Below, one piece after another: positions 34,550 to 42,016 of a stretch of DNA of 42,016 nt. Each line of letters starts with the position of its first letter. Position 1 is the stretch's first letter. The translations under genes were made by a program, and so were the position numbers. The notes below the pieces were generated by a model. The model was not told the DNA's origin. It searched no databases and was given only the letters and a program-made list of their open reading frames with translations. The stretch covers positions 1-42,016 of the forward strand of contig NZ_PNOS01000044.1 of assembly GCF_002869745.1 (NCBI RefSeq), written 5' to 3'. The stretch comes from Oceaniglobus roseus. Lineage in GTDB: Bacteria > Pseudomonadota > Alphaproteobacteria > Rhodobacterales > Rhodobacteraceae.

Positions 34550-34903
34550 ATGCGTCTGAACGAGATTGCCTTCACCGATGCGCGGCCGATCGACGGCTAT
34601 GGTCCCGGCTTCTTCCGGGTCGGCGGAGAGGTGGTGCAGGGCGCGGTGCTGGTGCTGCCCGACGGCGTGAAGTCCTGGGGCGGCTACGACGACCTGGCGA
34701 CACTGCTGGCGGCCAAGGAGTCGCTGGACGTGCTGTTCGTGGGCACCGGCGCGGAGATCGCCCATGTGCCCGCCGCCTTCCGCCGCGCGCTGGAGGAAGC
34801 GGGGTTCGGGGTCGAGAGCATGGCCTCGCCCGCCGCCTGCCGCACCTTCAACGTGCTCCTGAGCGAGGGGCGGCGCGTGGGCGTGGCCCTGCTGCCGGTT
34901 TGA
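34550..34903 (+). CDS. Mth938-like domain protein (DUF498)
   Basis: The protein has 117 residues. ATG 34550 follows GGAGGGACG. The fold family includes archaeal Mth938 and mitochondrial complex I assembly factor NDUFAF3. Marks are AFTDARPIDGYGPGFFRVGG near 8-27, VLVLPDGVKSWG near 33-44, LFVGTGAEIAHVP near 62-74, and a C-terminal block MASPAACRTFNVLLSEGRRV. It is soluble. It lies 12 bases before ccmA, in the gene order secDF-Mth938-ccmA. Function in bacteria is not settled. Confidence 0.9.
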   Translation: MRLNEIAFTDARPIDGYGPGFFRVGGEVVQGAVLVLPDGVKSWGGYDDLATLLAAKESLDVLFVGTGAEIAHVPAAFRRALEEAGFGVESMASPAACRTFNVLLSEGRRVGVALLPV

Positions 34904-34915
34904 CGGGTTCCTGAC

Positions 34916-35533
34916 ATGGCGCTGTTCGAGGTCGAGGACCTGTCCTGCGCGCGGGGCGGGGTGCCGGTGCTGGAAGGGGTGGGCTTCGCGCTTGCGCCGG
35001 GGCAGGTGCTGGTGCTGCGGGGGCCGAACGGGGCAGGCAAGACGACGCTGCTGAGGACGCTTGCCGGGTTGCAGCCTCCGTTGACCGGGCGGATCCTGCC
35101 TGGGCCGGAGGTTCTGGCCTATGGCGGCCACGCCGACGGCGTGAAGGGGGCGCTGTCGGTCGAGGAGAACCTGACCTTCTGGGCGGGCGTGTTCGGCACC
35201 GGCTCCATTGCGGGGGCGCTGGAGGCCTTCGACCTGAAACGCCTGCGCGGCCGCGCGGCGCAGAACTTGTCGGCCGGCCAGAAGCGGCGGCTGGGGCTGG
35301 CGCGGATGCTGCTGACGGGACGCCCCGTCTGGGCGCTGGACGAACCCACGGTGTCCCTCGATGCGGCGAGCGTCGCGCTGTTCGCAAGCGCGCTCGGCCG
35401 CCACCTGGAGGGCGGCGGCGCGGCGCTGATCGCCACGCACATCGACCTCGGCTTCCCGGCGGAGGTGCTGGACGTGTCGCGCTTCCGCGCCGTGGCCGCG
35501 CCGGTGGACGGCCTCGACGGGGCCTTCGCGTGA
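34916..35533 (+). CDS. ccmA: Heme exporter ATP-binding protein CcmA
   Basis: CcmA (205 residues) is the ATPase of the CcmABCD complex that releases holo-CcmE during cytochrome c maturation. Walker A is GPNGAGKTT near residue 37-45, the ABC signature [15 protein letters not shown] is near 119-133, and Walker B WALDEPT is near 139-145; a switch His follows in ATHIDLG. Short length is normal for the family. The stop overlaps the ccmB start (GTGA). TTGACGGGTTCCTGAC before ATG 34916 offers only a weak ribosome binding site. Confidence 0.96.
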   Translation: MALFEVEDLSCARGGVPVLEGVGFALAPGQVLVLRGPNGAGKTTLLRTLAGLQPPLTGRILPGPEVLAYGGHADGVKGALSVEENLTFWAGVFGTGSIAGALEAFDLKRLRGRAAQNLSAGQKRRLGLARMLLTGRPVWALDEPTVSLDAASVALFASALGRHLEGGGAALIATHIDLGFPAEVLDVSRFRAVAAPVDGLDGAFA

Positions 35534-36186
35534 GGCGGCTGATCCTGCGCGACCTCGCGCTGGCGGTCCGGGCCGGGGGCGGTTTCGGGCTGGGCCTGTC
35601 GTTCTTCCTGATCGTCGTCGTGCTGGTGCCCTTCGCCCTTGGCCCCGACACCTCGGTGCTGTCGGGGATCGCGCCGGGGGTGCTGTGGCTGGGGGCGCTG
35701 CTGTCCTGCCTGCTGTCGCTCGACCGGATCTTCGCGCTGGACTACGAGGACGGCACGCTGGACCTACTGGCCTGCGCGCCGATCCCGCTGGAGGGCGTGG
35801 TGATCGCCAAGGCCTGCGCGCACTGGCTGACCACCGGGTTGCCGCTGACGCTGGCCGCGCCGGTGCTGGGGGTGCTCCTGAACCTGCCGGTGCCGGGGTT
35901 CTGGTGGCTTGTCGTGTCGCTCGCGCTCGGCACGCCCGCGCTCAGCATGATCGGGGCCTTCGGTGCGGCGCTGACGGTGGGGATCCGGCGTGGCGGGCTG
36001 CTCCTGTCGCTGCTGGTGCTGCCGCTCTATGTCCCGACGCTGATCTTCGGCGCCGAGGTGGCGCGGCGCGGGGCCGAGCGCCTGGACCTGGGCGTGCCGC
36101 TGGCCCTGCTGGCCGGAGTGACGGGGGCGGTGGTGGCGCTCCTGCCCTTCGCCAGTGCCGGGGCGCTGCGCATCAACCTGCGGTGA
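35530..36186 (+). CDS. ccmB: Heme exporter permease CcmB
   Basis: CcmB (218 residues) is the six-helix membrane partner of CcmA. It begins at GTG 35530, overlapping the ccmA stop as GTGA. The typical start [20 protein letters not shown] is followed by [16 protein letters not shown], and the family block [16 protein letters not shown] is near residue 68-83. A gap of 176 bases follows before ccmC, longer than elsewhere in this run. Confidence 0.95.
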   Translation: MRRLILRDLALAVRAGGGFGLGLSFFLIVVVLVPFALGPDTSVLSGIAPGVLWLGALLSCLLSLDRIFALDYEDGTLDLLACAPIPLEGVVIAKACAHWLTTGLPLTLAAPVLGVLLNLPVPGFWWLVVSLALGTPALSMIGAFGAALTVGIRRGGLLLSLLVLPLYVPTLIFGAEVARRGAERLDLGVPLALLAGVTGAVVALLPFASAGALRINLR

Positions 36187-36362
36187 GGCGCAGGCAGAGG
36201 CGGGCGTCGCCCCGGGGATCACTTCGTGGTGACGGGCGGGTGAGCGGAGCGGAACGGGGCGGTCAAGTGGTTGTCGGGGCTTGCGAAGGCGGCGGCGGGT
36301 GCGGCCGGGGCGCGCCCAAAAGCCGCCTTGAGTCGGCGGGGCGGGCAGAGTAGAGGACGGCC
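36187..36362 (+). other. ccmB-ccmC gap
   Basis: This 176-base GC-rich stretch interrupts an otherwise tightly packed ccm run. I see no gene, promoter with good -35/-10, or T-tailed hairpin in it. Confidence 0.4.
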
Positions 36363-37091
36363 ATGTCACTGTGGGAATACGCAAATCCGACCCGCTTCAT
36401 GGCGACGACCCGGCGCATCGTGCCGGTCGTGGCGGTGCTCTCGGCCCTGTGCCTTGCGGTCGGGCTGGTCTGGGGGTTCTTCTTCACGCCCGACGACTAT
36501 CGCCAGGGCTCCACGGTCAAGATCATCTACATCCACGTCCCCTCGGCCATGATGGCGATCAACGCCTGGGCGATGATGCTGGTGGCCTCGCTGATCTGGC
36601 TCGTCCGCCGTCACCACGTCAGCGCGCTGGCCGCGCGGGCGGCCGCGCCCGTGGGCGCGGTGATGACGCTGATCGCGCTGATCACCGGGGCGATCTGGGG
36701 GCAGCCAATGTGGGGCACCTGGTGGGCCTGGGATCCGCGGCTGACCTCGTTCCTGATCCTGTTCCTGTTCTACCTCGGCTACGTCGCCCTCTGGTCCGCG
36801 ATCGAGGATCCCGATATCGCCGCCGACCTGACCTCGGTGCTCTGCATCGTCGGCTCGGTCTTCGCCATGCTCTCGCGCTATGCGGTGAACTTCTGGAACC
36901 AGGGGCTGCACCAAGGCGCCTCGCTGTCGATGGACCGGGAGGAGCATGTGGCCGACGTGTTCTACTATCCGCTGCTCCTGGCCATCGCCGGCTTCGTGCT
37001 GCTGTTCGTGACGCTGGTGCTTGTGCGGACCCGGACCGAGATCCGGGCGCGGCGGCTCCATGCGCTCCAGATGCGGGCGCGGATGGCATGA
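36363..37091 (+). CDS. ccmC: Heme handling protein CcmC
   Basis: CcmC (242 residues) holds heme in the periplasm and passes it to CcmE. The tryptophan-rich WWD motif MWGTWWAWDPRLTS lies near residue 117-130, flanked by conserved His in IIYIHVPSAMM (near 57) and NFWNQGLHQGASLS (near 178-191). Six membrane helices are expected. The stop overlaps the ccmD start (ATGA). Confidence 0.96.
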   Translation: MSLWEYANPTRFMATTRRIVPVVAVLSALCLAVGLVWGFFFTPDDYRQGSTVKIIYIHVPSAMMAINAWAMMLVASLIWLVRRHHVSALAARAAAPVGAVMTLIALITGAIWGQPMWGTWWAWDPRLTSFLILFLFYLGYVALWSAIEDPDIAADLTSVLCIVGSVFAMLSRYAVNFWNQGLHQGASLSMDREEHVADVFYYPLLLAIAGFVLLFVTLVLVRTRTEIRARRLHALQMRARMA

Positions 37092-37252
37092 TGCCGGACC
37101 TCGGGAAGTACGCGGGCACCGTGCTGGGGGCCTACGCCGCGACGCTGCTGCTGCTGGCCGTGCTGGTCCTGCTGACCTGGGCCCGGGGCCGGGCGGTGCG
37201 CCGCAGGCTGGAAGAGGCCGAAGCCGAAGCGAAGGAGATGCGCCGTGGCTAG
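37088..37252 (+). CDS. ccmD: Heme exporter subunit CcmD
   Basis: The protein has 54 residues with one membrane helix (YAATLLLLAVLVLLTWARG, about 16-34) and a charged cytoplasmic tail (RRRLEEAEAEAKEM). This is the size and shape of CcmD, which helps release holo-CcmE from CcmABC. ATG 37088 overlaps the ccmC stop; a second ATG follows directly at 37091. The end overlaps ccmG by 8 bases. Confidence 0.88.
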   Translation: MMPDLGKYAGTVLGAYAATLLLLAVLVLLTWARGRAVRRRLEEAEAEAKEMRRG

Positions 37253-37793
37253 GATTTCACCGTTGATGGTCGCGCCGCCGCTGATCTTCGCCGGGCTTGC
37301 GGCGATGTTCCTCGTCGGCATGATGCGCGAGGATCCCGATGCGCTGCCCTCGTCCCGCGTCGGGCAGCTGACGCCCGCGCTGACGGTGGAACCGCTGGGC
37401 GACCTGCCGCCCCTCGACGAGGCGGCGCTGCGGGCGCCGGGGGTGAAGCTGGTGAACTTCTTCGCCAGCTGGTGCGCGCCCTGCCGGGTGGAGCATCCGA
37501 ACCTCGAGGCGCTGGCCGACGAGGGGATCACGATCTACGGCGTGAACTACAAGGACGCGCCGGAGAAGGCGCTCGGCTTTCTCGAGGAGCTCGGCAATCC
37601 CTACGCGGCCATCGGCGCGGACGCCAAGGGGCGGACGGGGATCGACTGGGGGCTTTACGGCGTGCCCGAGACCTTCGTGATCGACGGCGAGGGCAGGGTG
37701 GTGCTGCGCTTTCCTGGCCCGATCACCCAGCGGGTGATCCGCGAGACCCTGCGCCCGGCCATCGAGGAAGCGTCGGCGGATCAGCCCGGATAG
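37245..37793 (+). CDS. ccmG: Thiol:disulfide interchange protein CcmG/DsbE
   Basis: CcmG (182 residues) is a membrane-anchored periplasmic thioredoxin that keeps apocytochrome c heme-binding cysteines reduced. The anchor is about residues 9-26; the active site is C77-A-P-C80 in NFFASWCAPCRVEHP, and the family cis-Pro loop YGVPETFVIDGEG is near 144-156. The start is GTG 37245 within the ccmD end; GAAGGAGATG lies just upstream. Genes ccmE, ccmF and ccmH are not in the window. Confidence 0.95.
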   Translation: MARISPLMVAPPLIFAGLAAMFLVGMMREDPDALPSSRVGQLTPALTVEPLGDLPPLDEAALRAPGVKLVNFFASWCAPCRVEHPNLEALADEGITIYGVNYKDAPEKALGFLEELGNPYAAIGADAKGRTGIDWGLYGVPETFVIDGEGRVVLRFPGPITQRVIRETLRPAIEEASADQPG

Positions 37794-37894
37794 GCCGCCA
37801 GCAGCAGGATCGCGATGAACAGTCCCGTTTCCATGAGCGGTAACGGGTAGCGAAGTCGGCGTGCCGCCGCACGGATCCGGTGTGCCATTTTCAT
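37781..37894 (-). CDS. Possible 37-residue membrane peptide
   Basis: A minus-strand frame from ATG 37894 (or ATG 37888, better spaced from GGGGG) encodes a basic N-terminus (RIRAAARRLRYP) and one hydrophobic helix (METGLFIAILLLAAYPG). Its last 13 bases overlap the 3' end of ccmG. Positive-inside layout suits a real small membrane protein, but there is no homology evidence. Confidence 0.33.
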   Translation of the reverse strand: MKMAHRIRAAARRLRYPLPLMETGLFIAILLLAAYPG

Positions 37895-38120
37895 CGCCCC
37901 CAAGCGTATGCAGGACACCTTAACCCCGCCTGAAAGAAAGGCGAGCGAACAGATTGTTTCCCGGCACATCAGCGCCGCATTTTATCTGAATCTTAACACA
38001 ATTTGCTGCATGGCGATGGATCGTCCGTGCAGGGCGGACTGTCGCGCCGTGCTTCGCGCGGCCATTGTTCACGTAACGTGCCGCGCATTTCACACCTACG
38101 CCAGGTCCCGTGCCCCCATG
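37895..38120. other. AT-richer gap between ccmG and acnA terminator
   Basis: The stretch from about 37940 to 38010 is less GC-rich than its surroundings (for example TTTTATCTGAATCTTAACAC). It may hold a promoter for the small minus-strand frame or an unannotated RNA. No gene or clear -35/-10 pair could be fixed. Confidence 0.35.
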
Positions 38121-38150
38121 CGAAAAGAGCCACCCCGCGGGGTGGCTCTT
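38121..38150 (-). terminator. Rho-independent terminator of acnA
   Basis: AAGAGCCACCCC (38125-38136) pairs perfectly over 12 bases with GGGGTGGCTCTT (38139-38150). Read on the minus strand it is followed by TTTT (the extra AAAA at 38123-38126 on plus), 24 bases past the acnA stop. Confidence 0.88.
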
Positions 38151-38173
38151 CGTCGTGATGCGGGTCGGAGGGC

Positions 38174-40951
<2,778 letters not shown>

Positions 40952-41185
40952 GGGGTCTCCCTTCGGAAATGGGGTGCGGCCTTTCCCTTGGTGTCGCCCA
41001 TTGCAGCGCAGCATTCAAGGGAGTCGCCGGTTGCATACATCGGTACACAATCCGGCGCCAGTGTCGAATATGCATCTTTCGCGCCGGGAGTGGACGTTTG
41101 TCCCGTCACGCGCTCTCGCAAAACCTTGATTGGTCATTACAGGGTCGCTTGGGTACGCCGGAGAGCGCAACAAGGGGGATGGTGG
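40952..41185. other. Divergent acnA / DUF1223 intergenic region
   Basis: These 234 bases must hold promoters for both flanking genes. The AT-richer part is about 41030-41080. No -35/-10 pair with convincing match on either strand could be fixed by eye. Confidence 0.4.
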
Positions 41186-41884
41186 ATGCTGAAATGGATG
41201 GCGGCGGCCCTGGTGGCCCTGGCGGGGACCCAGGCGATGGCCCAGGCCGAGGATCAGCCGGTGGTGATCGAGCTCTTCACCTCGCAGGGCTGTTCCTCCT
41301 GTCCGCCCGCCGACGACCTGCTGACCAAGCTGGCCGGGCGCGACGACGTGATCGCGCTGGCGCTGCATGTCGATTACTGGGACTACATCGGCTGGAAGGA
41401 CGTGTTCGGCGATCCGGTCCACACCAAGCGGCAGCGCGGCTACGCGCGGGCGGCCCATTCGAACACGGTCTACACGCCGCAGCTGATCGTCGAGGGCAAG
41501 GACCACGTCGTCGGCTACCGCCCGATGGAGGTCATGGACCTGATCCAGAAGCACCGCGACAACCCGGACGCGGTACAGCTGATCGCCACCCGCGACGGTG
41601 GCGTGATCCTGATCAAGGCGAAGGTGGTGGGGCAGGTCGGCAACCGGATGCGGGTGCAGCTGGCCGAGTTCACGCCGCAGGAGACGGTCGAGATCAAGCG
41701 GGGCGAGAATGCCGGGAAGACCATCGCCTATTCCAACATCGTGCGCTCCTGGCGGACGGTGGGCGAGTGGGACGGCGCGGCGCCGCTGTCGATGGCGGTG
41801 AAGCCGGTGACGGACAACCCCGCGGCGGTGATCATCCAGGAGGCCGATTACGGCCCCGTGGTGGCGGCGGCGCGGATCGAGTAG
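41186..41884 (+). CDS. Exported DUF1223 thioredoxin-fold protein
   Basis: The protein has 232 residues. ATG 41186 follows AAGGGGGA. A signal peptide (MLKWMAAALVALAGTQAMA) is cut probably after residue 18. The family motif ELFTSQGCSSCPPADDLL carries C36-S-S-C39, a thioredoxin-like CxxC; HVDYWDYIGWKD near 72-83 and NTVYTPQLIVEG near 105 are also typical. The family is periplasmic and of unknown redox role. It is monocistronic, divergent from acnA, and followed by a terminator. Confidence 0.9.
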   Translation: MLKWMAAALVALAGTQAMAQAEDQPVVIELFTSQGCSSCPPADDLLTKLAGRDDVIALALHVDYWDYIGWKDVFGDPVHTKRQRGYARAAHSNTVYTPQLIVEGKDHVVGYRPMEVMDLIQKHRDNPDAVQLIATRDGGVILIKAKVVGQVGNRMRVQLAEFTPQETVEIKRGENAGKTIAYSNIVRSWRTVGEWDGAAPLSMAVKPVTDNPAAVIIQEADYGPVVAAARIE

Positions 41885-41885
41885 A

Positions 41886-41936
41886 GGCGGTTTTCCGCCG
41901 CGCGTGCCATGGCCCGGCGGAAGCGTCGGGCCTTTT
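41886..41936 (+). terminator. Terminator after the DUF1223 gene
   Basis: GGCCCGGCG (41911-41919) pairs with CGTCGGGCC (41924-41932), nine pairs with one G-T, around the tetraloop GAAG, and is followed by TTTT (41933-41936). A small hairpin GGCGG-TTTT-CCGCC (41886-41899) stands just before it. The remaining 80 bases of the window show nothing recognisable. Confidence 0.85.
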
Positions 41937-42016
41937 GCTGTGCAGCGGGCGGCAGGGCGCGGGCGAATTGCCGAGCGTCGGTCGGCCGGATGGGCTGACG
42001 GGAGAGGGGTGCGGGG

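Noticed and set aside
40952-41185. Defined promoters for acnA and the DUF1223 gene
   Set aside because: Several TTG- and TA-containing hexamers exist, but none gives a good pair with 16-18 base spacing on either strand.

Overview
The window is high-GC, gene-dense chromosomal DNA from an alphaproteobacterium, most likely order Rhodobacterales (Paracoccaceae/Roseobacteraceae type). This is an inference from gene order (dnaG-rpoD; nrdR-ribD ... ribE-ribB-ribH-nusB; yajC-secD-secF ... Mth938-ccmABCDG), from an alphaproteobacterial direct-repeat LexA-type box before mmcB, and from protein families such as MmcB, HlyU-like and RibB with a dead RibA domain. No plasmid, phage, IS element or CRISPR array is visible.

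Layout. 1-2.0 kb: the 3' part of an FAD monooxygenase, convergent with an exported nucleosidase. 2.1-4.2 kb: tRNA-Val(UAC), a decayed tRNA-like half 193 bp further on, then a calcium-binding RTX gene interrupted by one in-frame amber codon; this is the most accessory-looking part. 4.2-10.0 kb: a short Hsp70 (YegD type), a GlcD/D-lactate dehydrogenase-type flavoprotein, a CLC chloride transporter and a YihY/BrkB membrane protein. 10.1-14.8 kb: dnaG and rpoD, with a putative promoter and a GANTC-containing dyad before rpoD, then a translationally coupled unknown protein with a nuclease-like signature. 14.9-16.9 kb: small HlyU-like protein, SDR oxidoreductase, YjbQ and a small exported protein.

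17.0-27.0 kb is a riboflavin locus: nrdR-ribD, then ribE, two small unknown genes, ribB, ribH and nusB, nearly all joined by 1-4 base start/stop overlaps. Between ribD and ribE lies an oppositely oriented group-2 capsule module (kpsS, a Wza/KpsD-type export lipoprotein, kpsC). 27.1-29.7 kb holds an uncharacterised pair on the minus strand, a membrane-anchored ClpP/SppA-like serine protease and a four-helix membrane protein with a long non-cytoplasmic coiled coil, plus a small membrane protein. 30.1-37.8 kb: mmcB (DNA repair, likely SOS-controlled), yajC-secD-secF (protein export), a TSUP transporter, an Mth938-type protein, and cytochrome c maturation genes ccmA, B, C, D and G. 38.1-41.9 kb: aconitase acnA on the minus strand with a strong terminator, divergent from an exported DUF1223 thioredoxin-fold protein that also has a terminator.

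No obviously new defence or mobile system was found. The best candidates for undescribed biology are the protease/coiled-coil membrane pair (27119-29330), the rpoD-coupled nuclease-like protein (14179-14835), the amber-split RTX gene, the structured gap at 29741-30107, and the dyads upstream of rpoD and nrdR. All coordinates, motifs and repeats were read by eye; no database search or folding program was run.
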